DNA of 64,000 bases. It comes from Epiperipatus broadwayi (Eukaryota > Onychophora > Udeonychophora > Euonychophora > Peripatidae). A program made the position numbers and the translations under genes. The notes beneath the pieces were generated by a model. It did no database searches, was not told the origin of the DNA, and was given only the letters and a program-made list of their open reading frames with translations. The stretch covers positions 4,976,877 to 5,040,876 of the forward strand of contig JAQFVV010006216.1 in assembly GCA_028023455.1 (NCBI GenBank). The letters run 5' to 3'. The stretch's first letter is position 1. Each line of letters starts with the position of its first letter. This document shows positions 24,390 to 35,859 of the stretch, piece after piece.

Positions 24390-24865
24390 TGCTATATATA
24401 TATAATTGGATTAAAATTATACGGGTTAAAAGATTCAAGAAATCCCTGGGGCAATTGATAACTTTTATCTAATAAGAATTTACTTACACTTATAAGTGGA
24501 TCTTCCTGATTGGAGATAAGCTTTTGCTCTCAGAATGTAGAGATTTCATTGGTAAAAATATACTTTAGAGAACAATAGCCATATAGAGAGAAAAAAACCC
24601 TTCCCAGAAATTGGCAGTCACACTTAAGTTCCATGGCCAGGAAGGAGGAGTAATTTACTCGTTGGAGAATATAATCTGGAAGGCATATAAGAGCCAATGG
24701 AGAAGGCAACAACTTCGGGAGATTTGATATCATAGCGCAGTGCAGCACTAAGATACATAGGGAGCCTCGATTAAGGCCGGATAATCCCCGCAGTGTTCAT
24801 ACTCCTGATCCGACCCATAGTGTAACTTCTGGACCACCCTCCATGGCGAACTTCAAGACATATCA
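24390..24865 (+). repeat. 3' LTR of element D
   Basis: 476 bp, same ends as the 5' LTR, followed by the TAAAC duplication. Confidence 0.93.
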
Positions 24866-24870
24866 TAAAC
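24866..24870. repeat. Target site duplication of element D, right
   Basis: TAAAC, the same as 19,940-19,944. Confidence 0.88.
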
Positions 24871-25099
24871 TATACGTATATTTCTGAGAAGCATCTATAA
24901 AAGTTACAAATATAAATTTTAAATAAAAATTCTTTAATTATTTTGATATTAATGTTACTAAATGTGACTCAGATATATACATATATTAATGGAGCTTTCG
25001 TATATATAAAAGCGCAAACAAATATTGTAAATAATTTTGCATTTTTTGTTTGATTATATCTTATTTATTTTGTAATTATTTTTCGTTATAAAACTACAT
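24871..25099. other. AT-rich spacer
   Basis: No gene or repeat recognised. Confidence 0.5.
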
Positions 25100-25700
25100 A
25101 AAAATTCAAGATGGAAGATGCAATCACCGACTGCCCAAGAATAATTAAGGGGATGGGAACATTACTTTGTTTCATGATTAAAAAGGAATTTTTAAATTAA
25201 AGTAAAATTTAAAACAAAGCTAATTAATTTAGTTAGCTGTTAACATTTTTATCCAATCTATTTCCAATCTGGAAATTGATTTGAATTTATTTTTGGACAG
25301 TTATCTTGTGATTGCATCTCCAATAACAAAAGAGAGAATATTTCTGTAAATTAAAGATTAATTAAGAGTTAAGAAGTTTAATTAAAAACATTCTTTGAAT
25401 AACTCAAAGTTTGTATAAATAGGGCCAAAAATCTATTGTGTCAGAGAGTTTGGTCAATAGTCACCAGCTGACTCCATGTCTATTTAATTTTAAGGGGTCT
25501 ATGCCACCTTCCCCTCCATCTTCAGACTGACTTTTCACCGTGCAGAGATGTAGCTCCTACTGCTCAAGTGTGCCCATGCTGTAAAAAACCGCCAAGGCCA
25601 AGAGACATGTTAAATAAAAATATGCTGCCTGACACAGAAGACTCATGACTACTTCATCCCATAGAGTCATACAAGTCTAAAGCCATTACAATTGTCTTAC
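25100..25700 (+). promoter_or_regulatory. LTR-like promoter and polyadenylation region
   Basis: A TATA box (tataaatagggcc, 25,414-25,426) lies about 200 bases before an AATAAA at 25,613, with a GC-richer transcribed-like segment between them (25,440-25,600). This spacing is typical of the U3-R-U5 of a retroelement LTR. No second copy is seen in the window, so a solo LTR or a host promoter are both possible. Confidence 0.35.
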
Positions 25701-28221
25701 ATGAATCCTAACTCTTTAAAATTAATGTTTTCTTTATGTTAAACCTCTTTTTAACTCGCTAATCGGCAAGCATGTTAAACTAATAATTATTTTCTTGGTA
25801 TCGATTCTCTATAAACTAAACTAATCTTATTATAAAATATTTCATCCAACTTACGCTTCTTATTTTTCTTATAATTTAGTGCGGTTATAATTTAATTTTA
25901 ATGATATTTTGTATTTTCACTTGATTTATATTTGTAAATGTCAATCAAACTTAGTCTTATGAACTTCTATATCTCACTGTGGAATGGGGGGGGGGTAATA
26001 AGCTCTTGTTAGTTATTTCTAAATAGCTCATAAGATTAATAAATATATGCTTTTTAAAAAAATATTTGATCATAAATTTATACAAAATGTATAAATACTT
26101 TGCAATCTGGGGTGGATATTGGTGTCCATTAAATTTATTAATTTCTTTATTGATCATCATTGCCAAAAGGCTGGCAACTTAAATCTATTTTGTTATTTGC
26201 ACTTTTAAGTGCATGAATTTTAGTTTTTTTATATGTTAAAGAAAATAGTATTGATTCAAGAAGGGGGAGCAATCATTAATTATAGTTTTAACTTTTGATA
26301 AATGATTATCTTTCATCGAGTCATTATTTTTAACATATTATGTATTTGTTAAACTACTTAAGGCTTTATTTTAGTATTTAAAACCAATAATTTCATATTT
26401 TATAATAGCATTGCTAGCATACATCAAATTATTAATAAGCCAATAGGACTTGATCTGATTCACCTGTATCTCATTCCAGGGATTCACGATCATCTTTGCT
26501 TGTCATTCTTCTTCATAAAGTATATATTTATATACAGCTTTGATTCACCTGTACCTCATTCCAGGGATTCGAAGCCTTCCATTTTGTTAGTGTTCTCATT
26601 CATAACAGGTTAGGGTAGTTGAAGCTCTGCATGGCTTTACCATGATCCAGACCCATAGCAATTTCCTACCTACCTTTGCTTAGGTACCACTCAAGCCTGA
26701 AGCTGGCATACCACCTTCAAATAGAATTACGTTTTCTCAGCCTCAATTGCCATTTTTCTCTTTCTCACTGACATAATGCTAGCACCGCAATTTCTTATAG
26801 TTCATTTTCTAGCCTGTTTAACAAAATAAATCATAATGATATGTGATAATGAAACATTTTGCTCTTTAAATGTTTTTTATTGGAGTTTTAGATCCAATCT
26901 CTCATGAAGCTGCCCTCTCCTTTATTGAAATAAGCAATTCCCATATTTATAGAGTTATGCAATATTCGATTGCTAAATGTCAAAAATGTGTAATAAATAA
27001 ATGTTTCAGTATACTTAAGGATCAGAACATATTTTTATTTAATTGTTGTAATAGTTTTAACAAGGCTGTAAACCTTAGCTTGATTAAAAGGAAATGTAGT
27101 TTTTTTCTTTTTTTGTTTGAATTTTGTCATTGATTGGGTAGATATTCTGTGTTAGATTTTGTGACCAATCAGGGGGGGGGGTTGTTAAATTTTTAATCTT
27201 TTATCAAATCTGTAATTTTTGATTATCGCCATTTTACTGTGTATTTTTTCTTTCTGATGAAAACCAGTCCTCTGGTTGAAATATAATATTATTTATTGGA
27301 TTTATGTCTTTTTTTGTTTATATATATATATATATGTACTATACTGGTTCATCCCTACCCTGGTAAGGTTAGCATGCGCACATATCGAACATGAAACAAA
27401 TATGGTGGCATGCCAGGATAGGAAGTAATTTCAAATCTTTTTATGATCGGTTTGATATAATCATTGGTCATTTATAAAGCATTGACTCTTACATACCTTT
27501 GAAAGGTTTCTTTAATTTAAATCCTTTGCACCACTCCCAGAAAGAAAAAGATTAATTCCCCATCCTGAAAGGATATGTAAGGCCAATAATAATGTGAAAT
27601 AAAATGAATCAAACAAGATTTAATAAACACCCGATGACCAAAGATTTAAATCTTGATAAGGGAGTATCCCATATGCTAGCTCATCATTCTCTTTATCTCA
27701 GGTAAAGAAATGGGAAACTAAAACTTGCGCAATTTTCTAAGTGTCTTATTATGTTAGAGAAAGAAATATGATTATCAAAGCAGTAAAGTAGTTTTATAAA
27801 TATTAAATAAATGTTTATTGAATCCCTTCACCAATTCCCAAGATTAATATAATAATAACAAACCCCAATACATAATAAATAATATAATATATATATATAT
27901 ATGTATGAGAGTATTACAGATATATTAACAACGAAAGAGAATGTAAAATTATAAAGAATCAACTAGTGAGAAAGTGGTCTGAGGTTCATACACTCGCACA
28001 CGAATACATTTCGTAAACCCTGAATGGTAAATAAAATCTTACCTTAATGAGAGAAATACATTAATAAAGACTTATTACACTGATATTACTAGAATAAATA
28101 AAATAAAAAAACAACAATAATAACAATAAGAGTACCGCATAAAGTCTCTATCGTACATCTAGGGGTTCTGAGGAGGCCAAGTATCTGTTCATCCAGAATG
28201 GCAGGGACTTCTCTTTAACAT
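25701..28221. other. Gene-poor AT-rich region
   Basis: No supported coding sequence. A direct repeat of about 31 bases sharing 'tcattccagggattc' occurs at about 26,456-26,486 and 26,539-26,569. G-runs occur near 25,987 and 27,172. A frame of 87 codons at 26,870 has no recognisable features. Confidence 0.5.
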
Positions 28222-28389
28222 GGCATCATTTGGCTGGATCTAGGAGACATTTCTGGTATTGTTCAACAGCTCTCATGATTGTTCGATGACTAGATTCAGG
28301 AGACCTTTCTGGTGCTGTTTCATGTCTCTCACGATCATTTGATGGCTGGATTTAGGAGACCTTGCTGATGGTAGGAGCAGAGCTGGGTG
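28222..28389. repeat. 56-bp minisatellite, three units
   Basis: Three imperfect units share 'aggagacctttctgg'-like wording and are spaced 56 bases apart (anchors at about 28,232, 28,288 and 28,344). It is less AT-rich than its surroundings. Confidence 0.75.
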
Positions 28390-30677
28390 GGCGCGCTGAC
28401 TGGGGGTTTCTACCCCATAATCATTTCACTGACATGAGACATTTGTGCTTGAGATTTAATTATAAATTTCTTCTTTGTTTTTCTTTTTGTTTTCTACAGC
28501 ACTGGTAATGATTCCTTTACTTTTGGTTTTCAAATACAAACACCTTCCTGCAAACATGTTCTCTACTGCACTAATATGAATTGTCTAGTTGGAATCCATT
28601 TTGAAACTTATATCAGCATGATTTAAGAAAAATAATTAGAACTGAGAATTCTCTAAGTTCAAAACAAGTAAGTTCAGAGAAATCCAAAAAGTTAGCATAG
28701 GTGAGTCAGTGATTGACTTAGTGATTGCTTGACTGCTTGTGTCCAATTGAATCCCTGTGCCCAATTGATTTCCACTAAGCTGGTGAACAGCATATAGCCC
28801 TCCTCATTAGAATCTCAATCTAGTTAACCCTCTGAAACACATTTTTAATTAATTTTGACCTTTGTTAGTGGATTCATACAATGCAAGAAGCATTCCTATG
28901 AAATCCACTAATTAATCTCCAGAATTTATTTATTTTTAATTCAATTGATTATCTACTTTGATTCAAATATACACACACAAAAAAGAAAAGGTTTGATTAT
29001 ATAAGTTATTTTACGATAAATAGATTCCATTTTAAATATTTTTTTAATTAAATTAGATATTTTTCCCCATCCGCATTAACATAAATTTTAACGAACTCTT
29101 TTGTTGAGTTGAAACATTTAATAATTAAAAAAAAAAAAATTACTTATCTATTAAAATGTACTTGCCTTTAGGCTTTTCTTAAATTTGAAACAATGGGTTT
29201 GTAGAGAAAAATATCTAGTACAAGTTTTGATTTAAAATTACCTATATGTTGGATTTTTAAATATTACCATTTTCCTTTCTTTTCATAAGTATTTAACAAA
29301 CAACAAAAAAAAAAAATTATACATACAAATTACACATACACATATTTGCGTTTATATAAAAGAAAAGAACATAAAATAATACAAATAAATTATAAGCATA
29401 TAGCTAATATGCTGATACTTCAAGTTATAAGCCTTAGTTATTGGCTTTTCTTGTGTGCGCTAGTATATGACATATCCACAGACATCTCTCACTTATTTTA
29501 TAATTTGACTTGATTAAAATTTATATAGATGGTATACACACACATTTAATGGCTTTATTACTTATTTTAGGCCCATTTTATTTTGTAATACCATCTTATG
29601 CACGGCCATATGAAGTGTGCCTGTCATAATACATATATATGTATAATTTAATAAAAAATGCATATACGTTATTTTGAAATAAAAATTATTTTTTTAAATA
29701 TGATTTTAAAAGTTTTTTTTGTCTTTTGTTTAATTATCTCGAAGAAATCAGTCTGTCTTAAGTTCTAAGTATTTAGTTAAAATTAAATCTTGAAATTTAA
29801 TTTTGAATGAAAGTTTATTTTTATATGTTTCTAAATTAAAAAAATTCTTAGAAAAAGAGACAGGGGGGAAAGAAAAAAAAGAAAAAGTATGGATTATTTT
29901 TTTTTATAATTAATTCTATTGTTGAGACTTCTGAGAGTGAAGGTATTTTTGTTATCTATTATGCACATCGATTTGGAATGTTTCTGTGGGATTAAAGGCA
30001 AAATATGACCAAAAAATTGACATAAAATAAAAGTGTGAATCTAGACTTTGAAAAGATTGAAAACTATAAATTACAGAGTATCCTTCTGGGTGGACTACTT
30101 GGTATTTTGCTTGGGATAGTGCTTGACCATTTGGTTTTGATTCAGCTCAGATTCCTATACAGTTTAAACATTGAAAAGATAAATTAAACAAAAGAATATT
30201 AGAGAATGCAGAGAATATGTTGGATCACTAAGAGACACCAGAACTTTTCCCTCAGGGAACTTCTCCCACCACCACCTGGAACTGCCAACATAAACAGCAT
30301 CATAGTGAAATTTGAACATGTATAGCTAGCTGAGGAAATTGGACAAAATGGAAATGCCGGAGAATCCATGCCAACCATTGGATTAAGATTCATATAAGAA
30401 CTTTTTCTCACAGGATCAAGAAACTACACTAATCAATCAGGGTAATTATGAACTTTTCTCCAATAAATATTTTTTAGTGTATAATGGTGTAATATAATAA
30501 TAAAAGACATTCACCTAACTATAAAGAGAAATAAGTTTCAACAATAGAGAGGGTTTTACAGGGTTTGTTAATTATGTGTATTTTACTAACTCAAATTAAT
30601 CAATATTATATCTTTTGTTATTTTCCTAATAATTTTTTTTATTATTATACTACCAATATATTTATCAAAATAAAGAT
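28390..30677. other. Gene-poor AT-rich region
   Basis: No supported gene. A GC-richer patch at 30,060-30,420 has short open stretches on both strands but no convincing protein. It could be an old retroelement piece. Confidence 0.45.
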
Positions 30678-31209
30678 TATTTACTCGATCTAAAAAGTCC
30701 AGTAGGTTTTGAATAGTATTTAACATTTGCAAGAGGTTTGAGTGTCACTATCTGGCATACTCTTATTAGTAAGTCACTCTTGAGTTTCACTCCTAGTTTA
30801 TATTTTTCCATAATTATTTGGCAGTTTTAATATATGTAGGTTAAGTGATTGTGCATGTTCCTTCTAGAAAAGATATGTTAAATAAGTTTGTTAGTATTGA
30901 ATAGATCGAGTTAGATTGGTTAAATAAAAAAAAAGAAAAGTATAATAAATAATTTAACCTTAAGCCGGTGTTTTAATTTAACCATTATTTAAGTAGTTAA
31001 GGATCCTTTTTATAGAAGTAAAATCTGGTCTAGGTTATAATGTGAAATTACATTTGGTGATTGCCATTTATAAATAAATGAATAACCATGATTGTCAAAC
31101 GTGTTTTCGCAATCTGATTCTAGGTTATATACCTAGTGATGCCCTTGTTTGGCCATCTTATTTTGTATTTTTGTTTTGTAAAAAAAAATATGGACAGTGT
31201 GAAATGTCA
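30678..31209 (+). repeat. Second LTR of the element C family
   Basis: This matches 16,404-16,932 throughout (for example ttactcgatctaaaa at the start and ggttatatacctagtg near the end). It is followed by TGGCACAACAT, a primer-site-like start. No target duplication is found, and the sequence after it does not match the interior of C. It is therefore a truncated 5' LTR of another member, or a solo LTR with decayed flanks. Confidence 0.75.
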
Positions 31210-31788
31210 TGGCACAACATATATTTGCCAAGCTGAAACATTATTCACATCAAATTCAAAGATTCTGTTATTTAAAAATGCAACAGATTCTTCAGTTATC
31301 AAAATGTTCCATTCCACTTGCTAGCACAATTTGTTCTACTATAGTTGTAATTGCATCAGTATTTTATTGTTTATGCATGCTGGTCTGAACAAAAAACTTG
31401 TCAATTGTGACATTCTGCTGTAATCCTACATAGGATCTAAAAACTTGCATCATTCTGCTGTGTACCAGGGGCATTCTTTCAATATCTTTTGGGTAGCTTC
31501 AATAACTTTATTAAAATAAAACTAAGATCTATTAAACTTAACAACATAAGTTTATTCACTTGCCAATAAATGTATGTAAATAAAAGAATAAATAATAATT
31601 AGAGATTACTTCATAATCTCTAAAGTCCATTTTAATCTGTGCTTGTAAGAATTTACTTATTCACACACACAGTCATTTAATACTTCATGTAATTGTTTGT
31701 TACCATTAACTATAGTTTGATACACATAGATATTCAAATATTAAATCACCCCACATGGTTAAGAATCTAGAACCGCTCTCTGTGAACT
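31210..31788. other. No gene recognised
   Basis: AT-rich. It may include interior remnants of the C-family copy just before it, but nothing codes. Confidence 0.4.
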
Positions 31789-31900
31789 AATATATAAATA
31801 CATTAGAGTTCATATTTCAAAATAGCCAGCTCAAAATGATGCCAGTTTATCATTTTGAACTGGCTATTTTGAAATATGACCTCTAATGTATTTATATATT
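31789..31900. repeat. Nearly perfect 52-bp inverted repeat (foldback)
   Basis: Arms 31,789-31,840 and 31,849-31,900 are complementary at 50 of 52 positions, with an 8-base spacer. It would form a long hairpin as DNA or RNA. No flanking target duplication is evident. It could be a small foldback/MITE or a source of double-stranded RNA. Confidence 0.9.
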
Positions 31901-33429
31901 AAGCCAATAAACATCACATGACCACCATCTCTTATGCTTGTGTATAACTGTTGTTAAAACAGGCAAAACTCACTATACGTATGCGCACACACATCAGGCT
32001 AGAGTAATCAATGGATGCCAGAAGGCTTGTGCATAAAATCCCCATCTAGTGCCTACTCATCCAATATCCCCAGACTAGTTTCTGTCTTGTGGCCTTCATC
32101 AGTGAGGAGCCTTGGATCTGAGAGCACTGCATCTAGATCTTAGGATCTAATCCAACCCTCCAGCAATCACCTTTTATCTCCATTTAACTACAAAACTATG
32201 AGTCTTAAACTGAAAACACTAATGTTTCCAAATCAAGCCCATCAGCTTATATAGTTATATAGTTTATTTATATATTAATTTATAGAGTGTGGGGCTGGAT
32301 TTCTTAACCATGTGGTGTGATTTAATATTTGTATATTTATTTCAGTATAGCATTATGCACTGGGATTATTTTTATACATATAGATATTGTCTATCATGTG
32401 TGTGCAATAAGTTCATAAATAATAGTATTATTCAGCCAACATGTCTGCTAATGACCTCATATACATTCAGTATATGAGCAGATCTTTGAGTAGACTGGTT
32501 TTTATGTCACTCCTTTCTGCAGAATCTAAGCTTATTTGTATATATTATCTTTCATTATCATTTAAAGATATTGATTAATATGTAAATTTTTCTAGAGTGA
32601 AAATAATAATGAATGTGACAATTATGCATGTACTGTCTGTATATAATTATAAAATTTTAACAAACTTTATTTACATTTTAATTATATAATCACACAAACA
32701 GTCCAATAGAATACATACATATTTTTAGTAATGATAGAAGAAATACTTTACTGACTTCTATGTCAAGTGATGAAATAAGAGAAATCCAATATCTACATTA
32801 GACAGAAACAGATTTAAAATAATATAATGAAATTGAACAGAATATATTTAATTTAAATGTTACAAAAAGGTTTATAAAGATAAAAATGTTTGCTAATAAA
32901 ACTGGTGAAGTTACAGTATAACACAAGTCATAGAAAAAAATTTGAATTGTAGAACATGGATGAAACAATGGCCAAAATCATTTATATTGTACTGCTAAAG
33001 AATAGTGGACATTGCCAAAATCTTAGAAGATCATATCATATCATGGTGTAATGCATGTATATACACAGTGGGGACATGAACTATGATATATTATGTTCCA
33101 ATCCCTCACCTGCATAAAACAAAAATAGCATATGATAACTAACTTTTTTGTTGGTAAACAATAAGTAGAATAGAATGTGTATTATTTACTGTACTGTCAA
33201 TGCACAATGCAGTACATTTTAACACACATAGTGTGTATGGTGCACATATATAAATTAATTATAGTATGAAAGTCAAATCATTACACATCAGATGATACAC
33301 ACATACCAAATCAATCCAAGAGCCCACAAATTAGCAGGGCTGTCTGACTTTTTATTTTGGAATTACCATTTGTGAAAATCTGAAGAAGAAAGAAGAAGAA
33401 ATATCAACCACCATGTTAGTGATATACTA
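31901..33429. other. No gene recognised
   Basis: AT-rich sequence with scattered short frames only. A slightly GC-richer patch lies at 32,000-32,200. Confidence 0.45.
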
Positions 33430-33981
33430 AAGGTTGATTATGATTACATAACCATAAGTAAAAGAATCAGAACATTCTATGAAAATATAAACAAACCAAA
33501 CAAGGATAAGAAACAACATATATATCTGCCATACATACCTAGTGTTGCAAGAGAATTAATCAAAAAGTTACAGGGTGAATTTAAAGTAGGTTTTCGAACC
33601 CTCCCAATTCCATTAGAATGATTAACAATTCCAAGGACAGGTTAGACTCACAAACAGCACCACATATAGTATATAGGATGACATACCCTCAGGAAAACTG
33701 TGGAGCTGTATAGTATAGTGATACTTGGCCACTATAATGAACAGAATTGCTCAACACAAATATTTGTACAAAAAGATGTTGAGCAGGAATGAAGGTAGTT
33801 CAGTGTTTGTGGACCATCAGAAGGTGACTAATCATAAATTTGAACGCATAAATGCTACAATAATTCCTACTGAAAGGAATATCAAGAGAAAAATTAAGGA
33901 GGCATGGTTTATAGCAAAAGATATAAATGCAATAAACAGAAAAGATACACGATTTTGTATTTCAAAAAGATGGACTACCTG
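33430..33981 (+). pseudogene. Penelope-like retroelement relic (RT-to-GIY-YIG linker and endonuclease)
   Basis: A frame near 33,508 reads HIYLPYIPSVARELIKKL then GEFKVGFRTL. This is the conserved block between reverse transcriptase and GIY-YIG endonuclease of Penelope-like elements. It is followed, with several stops and frame changes, by a decayed GIY-YIG start near 33,690-33,725. The intact stretch 33,725-33,982 has VDHQKVTNHKFERINATII and KRKIKEAWFIAKD, matching the end of the endonuclease (HQ..NH.F pattern and the following IKEA block). The reverse transcriptase itself is missing. Family assignment rests on motif recognition. Confidence 0.68.
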
Positions 33982-34240
33982 AATGAACTTCCATAGATTT
34001 GCATAAATTATTATAGTTGAAAGCTATGAATATGGAGAGAGAATCTCTGAAAGTGCTTAGCCATGAGGAATAATTATTTCAACTAAAGAATATTAATTTC
34101 ACTATATGCATCAAGTGTATTAACTCTTACTTATTTATTAATGGTGAAAGAAATTTGAAATTAAAATTATAGTCAAAATTTAAACAAATAATATAGTAAA
34201 GTAATTATTAATAATAAATCACATACATTTACATATATAT

Positions 34241-34377
34241 TGTAATGGGCACACACGCTGTTACATTATTTATTTTAAAAATTAGACATTAAAAAGAAAA
34301 GTCGCAAATAAAAACTTCTTTTTTAAGAAATAAAAATTGAAAGTTAAAGTCATCTAAATTTTATATATATATATAGT
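34241..34377 (+). repeat. 5' fragment of LTR family X
   Basis: Starts tgtaatgggcacacacg and matches 50,173-50,309 closely. Beyond 34,377 similarity stops. Confidence 0.75.
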
Positions 34378-35859
34378 AAGAGTAGCTGGGTTCAAATACA
34401 GGGTTAATTGCCAATGTTGTTGCGAATTAAATAGGTCGATGCGGTAAAATTTATAAATAGTCATTCGAACCCTGTTACAAAAGAGTATGAATGAAGTACG
34501 TTAATAAATTAAAGGTATGAATGTATATATATATATTCATTGTCCATGGTATTATGATGTGTGAGAATTACTAACAGATTTATATGTGAGAATGTAGAGA
34601 AGCGATTATATGTAGAGTTGCATTATTTTTTTATTTATTTGTGTTTTAAATAGATATTTCGTTTATTAATATCATAAGATAGATTTAAATGTCAGTGATA
34701 ACATGTGTTTCTTAATCAAAACCCATTAAACATCTAAGGCTGAAGAATAATAAAGAGAATTGAAAGTTGTGCCGTGGGCGGTTTCAGTTAATGACTGTCC
34801 ACCGGGATTCTTAGAACTGGTCAAGTTAGTATTTTTAGAACAATGAAAGTTAAAAGCATTCTTGAGATCTGGTCATCGGCATAGGAATAGAAAAGAAAAG
34901 TGAGGTTAAAGAGCATGAAAGAAAATAACTATATTTTTTCTCAGTGATTTAGTGGTGATTTTAAAATTAGAAAAGCAGTGAAGTGATAGAGGGAAGCAGA
35001 GAAAGAAGTATAAACTGATTAACCTAATTATTAATTAAGAAAATTTATTCATAATGTACTCCGTCTACATGCGGGAGTAAAAAAATAATCGTGAGGGTTC
35101 ATTAGACCGCTCAATGGACAGCTATTGTGGGACCTGCCTGAACTTTATTTATGGATTTGCCGTTTAGTCAACCAAGTGTAATGGCCACGGAACCATAAAC
35201 AACTAGAACCTCTCACAATCAAGTCAAACTCAGCTACCTACTTAACCTCTGGTAGGGATTGTTTTGGACAGAATATTTCAGAGCCTGTCATCATCGTTCA
35301 GATCAACGACTTTCGTTAAAACCAACATCTTCTTTAGACTGTAAGCTTACAGATTATTAGCCTCAACCACGTGAACATTCGCTCTTAAGAGGTAACTTTG
35401 ACCTTTTCTTAATCTGCCTTAAATGAACACTTAGTAATGGCTGAAGAAACATGTGTTATTTCAATTTAAATAAAGTTATTAATAATTTATTAAATTATTT
35501 AATAAGATACAACTCTGACGTGTATTCGCACTCTTTTGTTAATATGTGTATTAATTATATATATATATGGATTGGAATGAATGAATTGTATGTTTAAGAT
35601 ATTGAGATATGTGTACGTGTGCTAATAAATCTTAGAATTTAATTACAACTTATATATATTATTTGCATTCTGGGGTTCTGTTAACTGATGGACGATTATA
35701 ATAGGATTGGATTTAGATAGAAATTATAATTATATATATATATATGACGTCTCTTAATAAGATCACCATAGCTTTGTTCTCCCGATAGACATTGTTTTCC
35801 CAGACCCTCGAGATTGAGCTAGTTCGGATAAGATACTCAAAGAGTGTCCATTGGAACTC
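34378..35859. other. Non-coding region, possibly LTR-related
   Basis: Contains a TATA-like ttataaatagtc near 34,450, a GC-richer transcribed-like block (35,040-35,400) and AATAAA near 35,470. The order is reminiscent of an LTR on the plus strand, but no paired copy is seen. No coding sequence is supported. Confidence 0.35.

Larger units (their letters stand above)
19945..24865 (+). mobile_element. Structurally complete Ty3/gypsy (Mag-like) element D
   Basis: 4,921 bp with 476-bp LTRs at both ends, a 5-bp target duplication, primer-binding site, gag with CCHC knuckles, one gag-pol frame and a polypurine tract. There is no envelope gene. The multi-knuckle gag and single gag-pol frame resemble the Mag/K02A2.6-like branch of insect gypsy elements; the branch assignment is from memory. 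LTR divergence (8 of 476 positions) makes it the youngest of the LTR elements here. Confidence 0.93.

Noticed and set aside
26870-27133. 87-codon plus-strand frame
   Set aside because: No splice signals, no family resemblance, and composition like surrounding AT-rich noise.
30199-30411. 70-codon minus-strand frame in a GC-richer patch
   Set aside because: No recognisable domain, and both strands are equally open; could be old retroelement sequence but cannot be supported.
30670-31220. Solo LTR of C with target duplication
   Set aside because: LTR similarity is real, but the flanks do not match, so a clean solo insertion cannot be claimed.
34380-34480. gggttcaaatacaggg and tcgaaccctg as a tRNA gene
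   Set aside because: B-box-like words without an A box, acceptor stem or cloverleaf.
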